64,000 bases of DNA, from assembly GCA_947494925.1 (NCBI GenBank), contig CANLWS010000001.1, positions 62,001 through 126,000 on the forward strand, in the 5' to 3' direction. The stretch is from an uncultured Alteromonadaceae bacterium. GTDB taxonomy: Bacteria > Pseudomonadota > Gammaproteobacteria > Enterobacterales > Alteromonadaceae. Numbering within the stretch: the first letter of the stretch is position 1; every line of letters starts with the position of its first letter. A program made the position numbers and the translations under genes. The notes below the pieces were generated by a model. The model ran no database searches. It had not been told where the DNA came from and was given only the letters and a program-made list of their open reading frames with translations. Positions 44,325 through 54,029 of the stretch are shown in pieces.

Positions 44325-45581
44325 ATGTTCAGAGGCAATTCCGCTGTCTGTTTTCCCTCAGCTATTGCTGTCCTCATGCTGCTTTTTTCTAGTGCTTTAC
44401 AGGTGAAAGCTGCGGTTTATGAAGATGAGGTCAACCTTGGATTACTAATCGCAGCTAACCGTGATCGGGAAGCGTATATCGAAATGCTAAACGAATTTGG
44501 CAAACAAAACCCGCAACTGAAGATTAATTACTTAGCCACAGATGACACAGGTTTTCGCCGCCAACTCGATCAATGGTTGGACGCGGAGTTGGTCGATGTG
44601 ACCTTTAGCCCCGCTGGTAATGTGTTATGTCGACTCGCCAGACAGGGTAAAATTGCGACACTGGACCAATTGTGGGAAGAAAACAACTGGGATTCTGTTT
44701 TTTCCAATCATGTTAAAAATGCCGTTTCTTGTGACGGTAAAATTTATGGGCTCCCTTATGGCTATTATTATTGGGGAGTTTTCTATAACAAACTCATTTT
44801 TAAACAATTTAATCTTTCGATTCCTGAGACATACGAGGAGTTACTCTCTATTAATCGCACTCTCAGCGAAAATGGCGTTGTGCCTTTCACGCTTGGCAGC
44901 AAGAACCTTTGGCCCACCGCTGCCTGGTTTGACTATCTTAACCTGCGACTAAACGGGCTTAATTTTCACCATCAGCTGACGGCAGGTAAAATCAGTTTTA
45001 ACGATGACAAAGTCAGAAGCATCTTTGTTCATTGGAAGCGTCTTATTGACCAGCAAACTTTTATCAAAAACCACCGGGGCCTTGATTGGAAACAAGCCAT
45101 GCCTTTTTTATACAGAGGGCACGCAGCCATGGCCTTATCAGGAGCCTATTTGGCCAATCAATTGCCATCAGAAATTGAAGATAATATTGGTTTTTTCCGC
45201 TTTCCACGTATGAATGAAAATATGCCATTTTACGAAAATGTTCCCATCGAAACGTTCGTTTTAAACAAGCTATCGTCCGGCAACAAAGCGGCAGTGGAAA
45301 TGCTGAAAATGGCTGCGAATAATGATACACAAGTTTGGTTAGCCAAGAATTTAGGCTACCTTTCTGTCTATGGTGACAATAAAAGTTATACGACAGAAAC
45401 GGCTATAGCGGGGATCCGAACAATCAAGCAAGCGAAAGGGTTCTCACAATATTTCGACCGCAACACGCGCCAGGATATGATTCAACCAGCTCTGAGAGCG
45501 TTTGAACAATTTATGCGTGATACAGATATAGAAAAAGCCATAGAAGCCTTAGAAGACTCAAGACGATCGGTGCTTGAATAG
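44325..45581 (+). CDS. ABC-type sugar-binding (family 1) extracellular protein, orphan
   Basis: A 418-residue exported protein. The signal peptide is AIAVLMLLFSSALQVKA. The body matches family-1 solute-binding proteins (FGKQNPQLKINYLATDDTGFRRQLDQWL, DGKIYGLPYGYYYWGVFYNKLIF, FLYRGHAAMALSGAYLANQLP). The start ATG at 44325 has AAGG six bases upstream; the frame extends 34 codons further 5'. No permease or ATPase is adjacent, so it may serve a distant transporter or a sensor kinase. Ligand not determined. Confidence 0.85.
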   Translation: MFRGNSAVCFPSAIAVLMLLFSSALQVKAAVYEDEVNLGLLIAANRDREAYIEMLNEFGKQNPQLKINYLATDDTGFRRQLDQWLDAELVDVTFSPAGNVLCRLARQGKIATLDQLWEENNWDSVFSNHVKNAVSCDGKIYGLPYGYYYWGVFYNKLIFKQFNLSIPETYEELLSINRTLSENGVVPFTLGSKNLWPTAAWFDYLNLRLNGLNFHHQLTAGKISFNDDKVRSIFVHWKRLIDQQTFIKNHRGLDWKQAMPFLYRGHAAMALSGAYLANQLPSEIEDNIGFFRFPRMNENMPFYENVPIETFVLNKLSSGNKAAVEMLKMAANNDTQVWLAKNLGYLSVYGDNKSYTTETAIAGIRTIKQAKGFSQYFDRNTRQDMIQPALRAFEQFMRDTDIEKAIEALEDSRRSVLE

Positions 45582-45643
45582 AGCGCACTGACTTTTTATT
45601 TCCTCTCTAATAAATTCCAAGTCTAGCGGGTCCCGACAAACCT

Positions 45644-46063
45644 TTACTTGTTCTGCCAGTCTGTCAGTTTTTGATTGGTATGGACTTTAAGAGCCTCGGC
45701 GTTTTGTTGTAGCCACCATTTTTCCATAATCCGGACATTGGCTTTGTTGGCCTTGAAAAAGATATCAACGATATCACCCAGAACCGGCACTAAACCCAAT
45801 AGAATATCCACTATCATATTGCGCAACATGACTTTCTGGAGTGTGGCTGGTACATCCATCTGCCGAGCCAGAACAATTATTCTGAACGCCAGTAATCCAG
45901 TAATCAGATCACCGATTACCGGGATAAGCCCAATAATAAAATCCAACCCCAGCCTGATACCCAGGACTGGTATCCTCACCGCAGTGTCCGTAATATTCGC
46001 GATGCTCTGTGCTTTTAGTAGCGCGTCGGGTACATGGGGAGTGTCGAGTTCGTCCTTTCTCAT
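45644..46063 (-). CDS. DUF4112 membrane protein
   Basis: A 139-residue protein with the DUF4112 pattern: RIPVLGIRLGLDFIIGLIPVIGDLITG followed by LLGLVPVLGDIVDIFFKANKANVRIMEKW. Two hydrophobic GL(I/V)PV(I/L)GD hairpins suggest insertion in the inner membrane. Function unknown. It lies 8 bp after hemH on the same strand and is probably co-transcribed with it. Confidence 0.88.
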   Translation of the reverse strand: MRKDELDTPHVPDALLKAQSIANITDTAVRIPVLGIRLGLDFIIGLIPVIGDLITGLLAFRIIVLARQMDVPATLQKVMLRNMIVDILLGLVPVLGDIVDIFFKANKANVRIMEKWWLQQNAEALKVHTNQKLTDWQNK

Positions 46064-46071
46064 CTAGACCG

Positions 46072-47151
46072 CTACCTATCTGCACCAAGTTCGATAGCAC
46101 GCGTTGCTCTTTCCGGATCGGGTAGTATTGCTTCCCAACCTTGAAGGTTTTGGCCGACCAAATTCGTAAGCATCTCTATATGCTCAGGGTCACTATTTAA
46201 TGCATCTATGTATTCATAACGTTCCCCACCAGCTTCGAGAAAGTAATCTCTGTTTTCTTCCCCAATCTCTTCGATTGTTTCGAGGCAGTCCGCTGAAAAG
46301 CCAGGACACACCACCTGCACAGACTTAACGCCATCTGCGGCCAACGCTTTAAGCGTATGATCTGTATATGGTTTCAACCACTCCTCGCGGCCAAAGCGAG
46401 ATTGAAAGCACGTCATATATTGACCTTTTTCCAGGCCAAGTTTTTCTGCAATCAGTCGAGAGGTTTTATGGCATTCACAGTGATAGGGGTCGCCATTCAA
46501 TAGATAACGTTTGGGAATTCCGTGATAAGAAAAAATCAGTTTCTCTGCGCTGCCTTTTTGCTCCCAATGTTCGCGAATTTTATTTGCACAGGCATCAATA
46601 TAATCGGGATTGTCATGATAGTGAGTGACGAAACGAAGCCCAGGCATCCATCTACGTTGTCTGAAACTGTCTGCAACAGCATCGAATGTTGACGCGGTTG
46701 TAGATGCACAATATTGCGGATACAAAGGTAAAACCAGGAGCTGCCGAACGCCTTGTTGCAACATACTATCAATCACACTATCCACTGACGGTTGTCCATA
46801 CCGCATGGCAAATTCCACCACTACATGATCTCCGAATTTAGCCTTGAGGCTATCGCGAAGAGCATCCGCCTGATTTTGTGTGTGCACCATAAGTGGTGAG
46901 CCCTGTTCAGTCCAGACGGTGCTGTAAGCTTTGGCAGAACGACTCGGACGGATATTCAGGATCACCAGATTTAAAATCATCCACCAAATAAGCCTGGGTA
47001 CTTCAACAACGCGAGGGTCTGATAAAAACTCTTTCAGATAGGGTCGAAGTGCTTGTTTATTTGGCGCTTGCGGTGTCCCCAAATTAGTAATCAGCACACC
47101 AATTTTGTCCGACTGAGCGTGAGTAAATGACGGGCTGCCTTTGTATTTCAT
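46072..47151 (-). CDS. hemH: Ferrochelatase
   Basis: A 359-residue enzyme. It has LITNLGTPQAPNKQALRPYLKEFLSDPRVVE at the N-terminus, LPLYPQYCASTTAS, the metal-binding His in IFSYHGIPKRYLLNGDPY, and the C-terminal VVCPGFSADCLETIEEI. It inserts Fe2+ into protoporphyrin IX, the final step of protohaem synthesis, at the membrane. A DUF4112 gene follows 8 bp downstream. Confidence 0.96.
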   Translation of the reverse strand: MKYKGSPSFTHAQSDKIGVLITNLGTPQAPNKQALRPYLKEFLSDPRVVEVPRLIWWMILNLVILNIRPSRSAKAYSTVWTEQGSPLMVHTQNQADALRDSLKAKFGDHVVVEFAMRYGQPSVDSVIDSMLQQGVRQLLVLPLYPQYCASTTASTFDAVADSFRQRRWMPGLRFVTHYHDNPDYIDACANKIREHWEQKGSAEKLIFSYHGIPKRYLLNGDPYHCECHKTSRLIAEKLGLEKGQYMTCFQSRFGREEWLKPYTDHTLKALAADGVKSVQVVCPGFSADCLETIEEIGEENRDYFLEAGGERYEYIDALNSDPEHIEMLTNLVGQNLQGWEAILPDPERATRAIELGADR

Positions 47152-47242
47152 AAAACCTGTTTTCCTGAATTTCGATGCAAGAGGGTTACGTTTAGCCTCC
47201 AGTAATGGATTAACCCGAATACATTTTAATTGGCTTAAATGA

Positions 47243-47266
47243 CAATCCCTGCGTCAACAGGGATTG
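47243..47266 (-). terminator. Hairpin after the AbgT gene
   Basis: CAATCCCTG-CGTCAA-CAGGGATTG is a perfect 9-bp stem located 7 bp beyond the AbgT stop codon on the minus strand. The following sequence lacks a clear U run, so termination efficiency is uncertain. Confidence 0.5.
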
Positions 47267-47272
47267 GTAATT

Positions 47273-48868
47273 TTAAGGTGTATAGTAAGTCGCCGAACCA
47301 GGCCCCACCGGCAATCCAAGTAAGAAGACCCATACGTAAAAGAGTATGGTCCATCCCACGATAAACATCATGCTGTAAGGCAGCATGGTGGCAATCAGTG
47401 TGCCCATACCCAGGTCTTTCTTGTAGCGGGAGGCGATAGCCAGGATTAACCCAAAATAACTCATCATCGGGGAGATCACATTGGTTACAGAGTCACCAAT
47501 GCGGTACGCCGCTTGAATCACTTCAGGTGCAAAGCCAATCAACATCAACATGGGAACAAAAATGGGAGCAGTGACCGCCCATTGTGCTGACGCACTTCCC
47601 AGGGAGAGGTTTACTATCCCACACATGATGATGAACAGGAAAAATACTTCAGGTCCATCCAAGCCAAGGGTTTGCAACAATGTCGCCCCTTTAACGGCTA
47701 ATACTGTACCTAGGTTAGTCCATTTGAAAAACGCGACGAATTGCGCAGCAAAAAACACCAGTGTGATATACAGCCCCATTGTTCCCATACTCTTGGACAT
47801 GGCATCAATCACATCTTTATCGTTTTTCATGGTCCCTGCCACACGACCATAAACGAACCCTGGGATAGCAAAGGTCACGAAAATAAAGGCGACTATCCCC
47901 TTCAGGAATGGTGAACCTGCCACCAATCTGGTCTCCGGATGACGCAATATTCCGCTTTCTGGTACCACCAGCAACGCGAGACCAACACAAAGTAATGCAA
48001 AGGTGAATCCAGCCCACTTAAGTGCTTTGCGTTCCTGTGCCGTTGGCGCTTCCATAGCCTGTGCGTCCAATTCTATTGACGCTTCTCTGGGATCATATTT
48101 ACCTAACCTTGGCTCAACCACTTTTTCAGTTATGAATGCACCCATAATGGCAACAGCAAAGGTACTGACTATCATGAAAAACCAGTTAGCTTCAGGACCG
48201 ATTACATATTCTGGATCAATCATATGAGCGGCTTCGGCAGTAATCCCGGATAACAGAGGATCGACCGTTCCTAATAGCAAGTTCGCGCTATAACCGCCTG
48301 ACACCCCGGCAAACGCAGCTGCCAAGCCAGCAAGCGGATGTCGTCCCAACGAGTGAAAGATCATCGCCGCCAAAGGAATGAGTACAACGTACCCCAACTC
48401 AGAAGCAGTATTTGAGATGATGCCCGCGAATACTATGGTAACGGTGACTGAACGCTCTGACGCATTCATAACAAGTGCACGCATAGCTGTGGACAGCAAG
48501 CCAGAATGTTCGGCAACGGCTACGCCTAACAAAGCGACCAAGACAGTGCCCAATGGTGCAAACCCGGTAAAATTTGTTACCAGCCCTGTCACAATCCGTT
48601 GCAACCCTTCTGCACTCATAAGGGAAATAACTTCTATCATGCCATCGGGATCACGCCCTACAGCATCTAACGGTCTGGGGTCCGCAACAGCCACTTCGAA
48701 GTATCCGAGTATGCCACTCAAGAAAACAATAAATAGCGCTAACGATGCGAAAAGTGTGATTGGATGGGGAAGTAAATTACCCAACCATTCGACGGTAGCC
48801 AAAAAACGGGCGAACCAGCCCGTGTTCTGGTTAGCGTTTGGTTGCTTACCAGTTTCTTCTGCCAACAA
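47273..48868 (-). CDS. AbgT-family transporter (p-aminobenzoyl-glutamate/antimetabolite carrier)
   Basis: A 531-residue polytopic inner-membrane protein of the AbgT family. Typical stretches are VEWLGNLLPHPITLFASLAL, VALLGVAVAEHSGLLSTAMR, GIISNTASELGYVVLIPLAAM, GGYSANLLLGTVDPLLSGIT and SPMMSYFGLILAIAS near the end. Members import p-aminobenzoyl-glutamate (AbgT) or export sulfonamide-like antimetabolites (MtrF, YdaH). The TTG at 48868 is chosen as start because AGAGGA is 6-7 bases upstream; 48865 is also a TTG. Single gene. Confidence 0.9.
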   Translation of the reverse strand: MLAEETGKQPNANQNTGWFARFLATVEWLGNLLPHPITLFASLALFIVFLSGILGYFEVAVADPRPLDAVGRDPDGMIEVISLMSAEGLQRIVTGLVTNFTGFAPLGTVLVALLGVAVAEHSGLLSTAMRALVMNASERSVTVTIVFAGIISNTASELGYVVLIPLAAMIFHSLGRHPLAGLAAAFAGVSGGYSANLLLGTVDPLLSGITAEAAHMIDPEYVIGPEANWFFMIVSTFAVAIMGAFITEKVVEPRLGKYDPREASIELDAQAMEAPTAQERKALKWAGFTFALLCVGLALLVVPESGILRHPETRLVAGSPFLKGIVAFIFVTFAIPGFVYGRVAGTMKNDKDVIDAMSKSMGTMGLYITLVFFAAQFVAFFKWTNLGTVLAVKGATLLQTLGLDGPEVFFLFIIMCGIVNLSLGSASAQWAVTAPIFVPMLMLIGFAPEVIQAAYRIGDSVTNVISPMMSYFGLILAIASRYKKDLGMGTLIATMLPYSMMFIVGWTILFYVWVFLLGLPVGPGSATYYTP

Positions 48869-49064
48869 AATGGTTCCTCTGTCGTTTATTTTTGTAATTA
48901 TCAAAATGAATAATACCCAATTTAACGCTTAAAAGGCAGCCCTGAGATTGTTTCCAGGTGTTTTATTGCTGGTCGATTACAAAATGAAAATATTTGATCC
49001 ACACAGTAGCTAATTATCTGACTAAAGTAATAGTCAGTTAACTTCGGATTTGTTGAACGGGATC

Positions 49065-49769
49065 ATGTTTAAAAAAATCACATTGATGCTATGCGCGGCA
49101 CTTTTGCTGGCATGCGATGCAGACATCAGAATAGGAAATGGCGATTTATCTGAGCGCTTGCGGTTTGATTTTGAAAATGGGGAACAAGGCTGGCAAGCAG
49201 GGTTCAGCGATTATGATACTGAGCTCGCTGCAGGCTTTAATTTGCAATCTGGTGTGCGTTCAATTCCAGAATCTAACAACAGCGGCTTTTATCTTGCTGG
49301 CACAAATCAAAGTGATGACCTGTTTATGTTTATTAAAAGCCGCTTCAGGGGATTACAAGCGAGCACAAGATACGTGGCAAGCGTTACTATAAACCTTGTG
49401 TCAAATGGAGGTGCGGGATGTGCAGGAATAGGTGGGAGCCCGGGCGAATCTGTCTACCTGAAATTCGGCTTTGCAGAAACCGAACCTCAGCAAGCTGGGT
49501 ACGATTTAAACGTCGCCAAAGGCAATCAGTCAAATGGCGGTGCAAATGCAAATGTAATTGGCAATATTGCAGTGAGCGGACTTGCCTGTGATGGAACCAA
49601 CCTTGGCAACAAAACTGTGACCAGCACCAGTCAAACTGAATTGGAGTTTACTACTACTGAAGATGGCAGGATTTGGTTATTTATCGGCACCGACTCTGGA
49701 TTCGAAGGACGCACAGAAATCTATTTCGATCAGATTGAATTAACTGTCCAACCAAAATTAGGTAGTTAG
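49065..49769 (+). CDS. Lipoprotein of unknown function
   Basis: A 234-residue lipoprotein with signal peptide MFKKITLMLCAALLLAC and lipobox LLAC; Asp at +2 after the Cys would favour retention in the inner membrane under the E. coli rule. The mature part reads like a beta-rich carbohydrate-binding-like module (LRFDFENGEQGWQAGFSDY; IWLFIGTDSGFEGRTEIYFDQIELTV). The start is ATG with GGGA upstream. Family name not certain; similar proteins are annotated only as hypothetical. Confidence 0.7.
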   Translation: MFKKITLMLCAALLLACDADIRIGNGDLSERLRFDFENGEQGWQAGFSDYDTELAAGFNLQSGVRSIPESNNSGFYLAGTNQSDDLFMFIKSRFRGLQASTRYVASVTINLVSNGGAGCAGIGGSPGESVYLKFGFAETEPQQAGYDLNVAKGNQSNGGANANVIGNIAVSGLACDGTNLGNKTVTSTSQTELEFTTTEDGRIWLFIGTDSGFEGRTEIYFDQIELTVQPKLGS

Positions 49770-49784
49770 TACTCACTGTAGATA

Positions 49785-50198
49785 TCAAATAACTAAATCT
49801 TCGCTAATACCAACAAACGCACAGGCGGATTCAACTTCAGACAACTTGAATAAACGATGATCTATTTTGGATTTTGATACCATCAGAACCAAGCCTTGCG
49901 CTAATTTGCATATTTTGCGGTTGTCATCGGGAACCACAACCGCAGTCTTGCTGGGGTTTTGAATAAACTCTGAATCATTAAGCACGTGCGCTAACTGAGT
50001 TAGCTCTCTGACGTCACCTGTTATATTAGTGCAGTCTGAAAGATCGTAAAAGCTATTCATTCCTTCCGAAAAGTCAGGATTTCTGGCTACGCTGTCGATG
50101 TGCGCCACCATATCATCAAAGTTAATTGAGCCGTTAACTCTCCCAAACACCAACTGCTCGGACTTAAATATTTGATAGCTAATTTTTGATTTACTCAA
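49785..50198 (-). CDS. Small cytoplasmic protein, STAS/SpoIIAA-like fold possible
   Basis: A 137-residue protein with no signal peptide. The pattern QLVFGRVNGSINFDDMVAHIDSVARNPDFSEGMNSFYDLSDC followed by SKTAVVVPDDNRKICKLAQG is that of SpoIIAA/STAS-like single-domain proteins, a strand-helix alternation with a conserved Asp-Leu-Ser. It lies between a lipoprotein gene and the RstB-like kinase gene. Role unknown; a signalling partner is conceivable. Confidence 0.55.
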   Translation of the reverse strand: MSKSKISYQIFKSEQLVFGRVNGSINFDDMVAHIDSVARNPDFSEGMNSFYDLSDCTNITGDVRELTQLAHVLNDSEFIQNPSKTAVVVPDDNRKICKLAQGLVLMVSKSKIDHRLFKLSEVESACAFVGISEDLVI

Positions 50199-50273
50199 TG
50201 ATACGATCCCTGATCTGACTATTTTTTATACTAAGAGGACAATCAGAGTTCGTCAAATTTTTGAGCTTTGAGG

Positions 50274-51596
50274 TCAAACAGTTTTTATGTCGGTGAGCGG
50301 AGAATCCAGTGGCACTAAAACTTCAAAACAAGCACCACCCAATGCATCTGAATCAGTTACTCTGACCTTTCCACCATGCCATTCGATAACACGCTGAACA
50401 ATCGCCAATCCCAGCCCAAAATTCGTTGATTGACGGTTGCGAGTTTCATCCATTGTCACAAATGCATCAAATATTAAATGTTGTTGTTCGATTGGAACCC
50501 CTGGGCCATCATCGTGGATACGCACCTTCACCAAACCTTCCTCGAGCACGACCTCCACCAAAATTGATTCTGTGCTGTAGTCCAGAGCATTGGAAATAAG
50601 ATTCATCATTGCCCGGTAATACCAGTGATGGTCAATAGTGATATGTATAGGTTGTTTCGACAGAACCTGCTTAAAAATGACTGAACGCTTTTCCGCCAAC
50701 GGTTTCATTTCATTCAACAGACCTTTCAACAAGCTATTAATCTCGTGCTTCCCTGGTTTAAGCATGATGCCCTGTCTCTCCATGCTGGCGAACTCCAGAA
50801 AAGCTTCCAGCATCAACTCCATTCGTGTCAGCTCATCTTCAACCCGAATCAGATACTTTTCTTGTTGTTCGGCATCTTCTGCGTCTAATGCTGCTTCAAT
50901 ACCAAAACGCAAACAGGACACTGGGGTCCTTAAATCATGTGAGAGGCTTCCTGCAAGCAATTTATTATCTGCAACCAGCTTTTCAATTTGCGCGGCCATG
51001 CGATTAAAGCTCTGCTCCAGACCTGTAATGTAAGATAGTCTGCTCGGCTTAATTCTGGTATCCAGATTTCCCTGACCAAATTTGGCAGCAACCTTATTCA
51101 ATAAAGACAATCTTCTGGTGAGAGGTACCAGCCAGATAATCATTGCCAGAGTAATGCCGAGATATAAAGTCACTGTCAGTACAAAATCCATGTACTTCCC
51201 GCTGTTTTTTTCGGCAGGCAATGACAGCTGCAATAGATAGTCAGGATGGGATCCAAGTCTGTACAAAAAATAAGTTTGGGTTTCTGACTGTAAAGCCAGC
51301 ATAGAGTTTCGTTCCAGCTCGCTAGCCAGTTCTGGTGGCAAGGCAAGATTCGCTGATTGTTCAAGGTTTACTGCTAACTGATACCGCTCAGCCAATTTCA
51401 GTGTTTCTGCACTCAGTTGTTCTAACGCGACAACATCTAACTGGCGAGCCATCCCTATCAGTACTTTTTGATAAAGGTTAAATTCACCAGGCGCACCTTC
51501 TTCCATGTCGGTATCCACCACCTGATCCAAGGCCCAACCAATCAGGAACAAAGAAGCCACAACAGTAAAGACAATGCCTATGTATATTTTTTTCAA
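50274..51596 (-). CDS. HAMP sensor histidine kinase (RstB-like)
   Basis: A 440-residue membrane kinase. TM1 is at residues 5-24, a periplasmic sensor spans about 25-138, TM2 lies at about 139-160, then HAMP, HisKA with the phospho-His in SLSHDLRTPVSCLRF (about residue 220), and HATPase with N box (MMNLISNALDYS), G1 (DDGPGVP) and G2 (NFGLGLAIV). Its partner is the response regulator encoded 50 bp upstream in the same operon. The sensed signal is unknown; the MipA/OmpV outer-membrane gene in the operon suggests envelope stress. Confidence 0.92.
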   Translation of the reverse strand: MKKIYIGIVFTVVASLFLIGWALDQVVDTDMEEGAPGEFNLYQKVLIGMARQLDVVALEQLSAETLKLAERYQLAVNLEQSANLALPPELASELERNSMLALQSETQTYFLYRLGSHPDYLLQLSLPAEKNSGKYMDFVLTVTLYLGITLAMIIWLVPLTRRLSLLNKVAAKFGQGNLDTRIKPSRLSYITGLEQSFNRMAAQIEKLVADNKLLAGSLSHDLRTPVSCLRFGIEAALDAEDAEQQEKYLIRVEDELTRMELMLEAFLEFASMERQGIMLKPGKHEINSLLKGLLNEMKPLAEKRSVIFKQVLSKQPIHITIDHHWYYRAMMNLISNALDYSTESILVEVVLEEGLVKVRIHDDGPGVPIEQQHLIFDAFVTMDETRNRQSTNFGLGLAIVQRVIEWHGGKVRVTDSDALGGACFEVLVPLDSPLTDIKTV

Positions 51597-51646
51597 AGTG
51601 TTACCAATCGAGGAAAAGGTTGCTAGGGGGCATTGGATTGTTCTCG

Positions 51647-52351
51647 TTAATCATCCCAGGTATCTGCGACGAATAGATAACCCTTCCCCCAAATAGTTTT
51701 GATACGTTTGGGTTGTTGTGGGTTGTCGTCAAACACCTTGCGCAGAGTAGAAATCATGACATCAAATCGCCGATCCAATCCATCATACTCTCTCCCCCTA
51801 AGTTTTTTAAACACTGCGTCACGTTCCAGAACGATGCCGGCATTAGAGGCCAACAGCCACAACAAGGAGAAAAGACTGGTGGACAATTCGATGTTTTTGC
51901 CTTTGTAGGTGACGCGTTTGAAATCACCATTTATAGTCAATTGACCAAAAACCAATTCTTCGGATTGTTTGGTCACTGTCGAATCTGTCTGTCTGATAAT
52001 TGACTTGATCCTGGCAAGCAATGCTCTGGGACGAACGGGTTTGATCACATAATCATTGGCCCCTACTTCCAAACCTATGACTTCATCAAATTCATCCGCC
52101 CTTGCCGTCATCATGATAATCGGAATATTTGAAAAACTGCGTAACGCACGACAAACTTCAATGCCATCCATGCCAGGTAACATGACATCAAGCAGGATCA
52201 AGTCGTAGGTGTTCTTTTTTACCTGTTCGACAACCAAGTCACCACGCTCAACATGATCCACAGAGAATCCATGCCCCTGCAGGTACTCCATCACCCATTG
52301 CGCTAATGACAGATCATCTTCTACATGTAAAATACGGCCATAGTCATTCAT
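51647..52351 (-). CDS. OmpR/RstA-like response regulator
   Basis: A 234-residue two-component regulator. The receiver domain (residues 5-120) carries the acidic pocket HVEDD, the phospho-acceptor Asp in DLILLDVMLPGMDG (about 56), and Lys in NDYVIKPVRP. The C-terminal winged helix (about 135-230) ends with IKTIWGKGYLFV. It is encoded between the DUF3019 gene (9 bp) and the kinase gene, a gene order I recall as common in Alteromonadales and Shewanellaceae. Confidence 0.93.
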   Translation of the reverse strand: MNDYGRILHVEDDLSLAQWVMEYLQGHGFSVDHVERGDLVVEQVKKNTYDLILLDVMLPGMDGIEVCRALRSFSNIPIIMMTARADEFDEVIGLEVGANDYVIKPVRPRALLARIKSIIRQTDSTVTKQSEELVFGQLTINGDFKRVTYKGKNIELSTSLFSLLWLLASNAGIVLERDAVFKKLRGREYDGLDRRFDVMISTLRKVFDDNPQQPKRIKTIWGKGYLFVADTWDD

Positions 52352-52360
52352 ATTGAGACC

Positions 52361-52774
52361 CTAAAACAGGCGCCATCTTCTTTTTCGAGAATTAGATTGA
52401 TACAACCAGCTTACCTGTATCTCAGAACGCCCGATAGCTTCTTTAGCATTCTTTTCCAGTAACAAGATAACGACATCTTGAGTCGCTTGCATGTCAAACA
52501 CGAACTTGCCAGAGGATTTTGATTCCCAACATTGTAGCGGTATCCGACGCGAATCCTGCATTTCCCGCACTACGCAATAATCTCCTTCATTGCGGGTTTT
52601 CCAGGTTAGTACTATTTTTGCAAAACACTCTCGCCCCTGTGTCAAAGCGACACATTTTGTAGGCTGGGAAACCAGAGCTAGTTGTTCCGACGGGGCCACT
52701 TGAGCTAATGCTGTTCCTGCATAACCAAGTAAAATAGCCATGAATGCCGCAATTCCTTTGCAGTTAAAAAACAT
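52361..52774 (-). CDS. DUF3019 exported protein
   Basis: A 137-residue protein with a signal peptide (KGIAAFMAILLGYAGTALA). The mature part shows the DUF3019 pattern: PTKCVALTQGRECFAKIVLTWKT, then a CVV strand and IPLQCW, ending in basic residues. Four conserved Cys suggest disulfides. It sits between MipA/OmpV and the response regulator and may be a periplasmic accessory of the two-component system. ATG at 52774 is favoured (AGG eight bases before); the GTG at 52783 is alternative. It overlaps the MipA gene by 11 bp. Confidence 0.85.
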   Translation of the reverse strand: MFFNCKGIAAFMAILLGYAGTALAQVAPSEQLALVSQPTKCVALTQGRECFAKIVLTWKTRNEGDYCVVREMQDSRRIPLQCWESKSSGKFVFDMQATQDVVILLLEKNAKEAIGRSEIQVSWLYQSNSRKRRWRLF

Positions 52775-53612
52775 AGCTGACACCTACCTGAAAACGTAGT
52801 ACGTTTTGTCGCGCGACGATAGGACTGTCAGCAATACTATTGGAATAGTGGCTGAAAGTTAAACCGGAACTAAAAAGCCAATCCTCGCTGATAGGATATT
52901 GTGCAATAGCTTCCAATTCTAGTCGGTAACCAGCGCCGGCTTCATAAATAGGGCGGCTTTCGTTAGCTTCTTCCTCAGTAATACTGAAGTAAAAGTTATT
53001 CATTTCTGACGAAAAGTAAGTCGCGCCAGCACCAATATTTATATCCCAGTTTCGAATGGGAATTATGTGGCTATAAAACGCGTCTAGCACCCATCCATCG
53101 TGATAGTCATTTAAAATATTGCCAGCTATATCGATCCAATAGACTGCATCATTTAGATATCGAATATAACGAATTCCCTGATCGGCTGAGAATTCCCGCG
53201 ATCTGATCCCTTCAAGTTCGGGGATCTTTTCATCCTGCACCAAACCGGCATTATTCTCATCAAATCCAACCAGATATGACTTCGAAATCAGGTCAAATTC
53301 ATAGTCATCAGCGATATACAATTCATAACCCAATTCTGAACCTCTGAGAAATCCATTGGTCCTATGCTTATTGGTTTGAATGAAAAAGCCTTTGTAATAG
53401 AGATCCAGTGAGGCCAACACACCCCAATAGTGGCGTGTTTTATATTGTTCGGCGCCGGCAAGCAGGGTGGGATCAGAAATTAATCCTACCCCCAGAGTTA
53501 CATTCCAGGAGAAATCATCGCGATCCTCGGATTCTGCTGACTGCGCCATGCTCGACATTGTCACCAGCCACATGGCCACTATCAGACGAAATAAAAATTG
53601 TTTACGGATCAT
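52764..53612 (-). CDS. MipA/OmpV family outer-membrane protein
   Basis: A 282-residue beta-barrel protein with a signal peptide (FLFRLIVAMWLVTMSSMAQSA). It has the usual N-terminal NVTLGVGLISDPTLLAG block, repeated amphipathic strands and a C-terminal aromatic residue (GVSYVF). Family members act in outer-membrane permeability or murein-related scaffolding. First gene of the operon MipA, DUF3019, response regulator, histidine kinase. The start ATG is at 53612; the frame opens earlier without a ribosome-binding sequence. Confidence 0.88.
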   Translation of the reverse strand: MIRKQFLFRLIVAMWLVTMSSMAQSAESEDRDDFSWNVTLGVGLISDPTLLAGAEQYKTRHYWGVLASLDLYYKGFFIQTNKHRTNGFLRGSELGYELYIADDYEFDLISKSYLVGFDENNAGLVQDEKIPELEGIRSREFSADQGIRYIRYLNDAVYWIDIAGNILNDYHDGWVLDAFYSHIIPIRNWDINIGAGATYFSSEMNNFYFSITEEEANESRPIYEAGAGYRLELEAIAQYPISEDWLFSSGLTFSHYSNSIADSPIVARQNVLRFQVGVSYVF

Positions 53613-54029
53613 GAAATTAGTATACAAGCAAGAATGGCAAACATAGTAACAGAGCGATGATTTCGAGACAGCCTGGTGTGGATTTAAAAATGTTTAAAAA
53701 TTGTAAGTTATTGTAGAAGTCAGAATATCTTGTAGTTGCAACAGCATCAGCTCGATTCAAGAATCCGTTAACACGCTTCGACAGTCATTCACTTTTATCA
53801 GTTCACCTGAATCTATCTTTGGAATAATTCCGGCCAGACTATCCTGTCCTACTCCATTTTCCCCATCTGCAACGAAGAAAAATGCGGCACGCACGGGTTA
53901 ACAATTGAAAGCTCAATCACTTCCAATTAATTTAATCGAAAAATAACTTTAAATTTCAAGCAGATCCGTTTAATACTGACTAAACTTTAACTCCAGACAC
54001 TGTAAATTTTATCCAGCAAAGGAACGGCT
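53613..54029. other. 417-bp AT-rich intergenic region between divergent operons
   Basis: No open frame with a ribosome-binding sequence is seen here. It must hold the promoters of the MipA operon (minus) and of the GTPase operon (plus). A direct repeat TTTAAAAATG/TTTAAAAATTG near 53677-53702 is visible. I see no RNA gene, terminator or clear operator. Confidence 0.5.
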
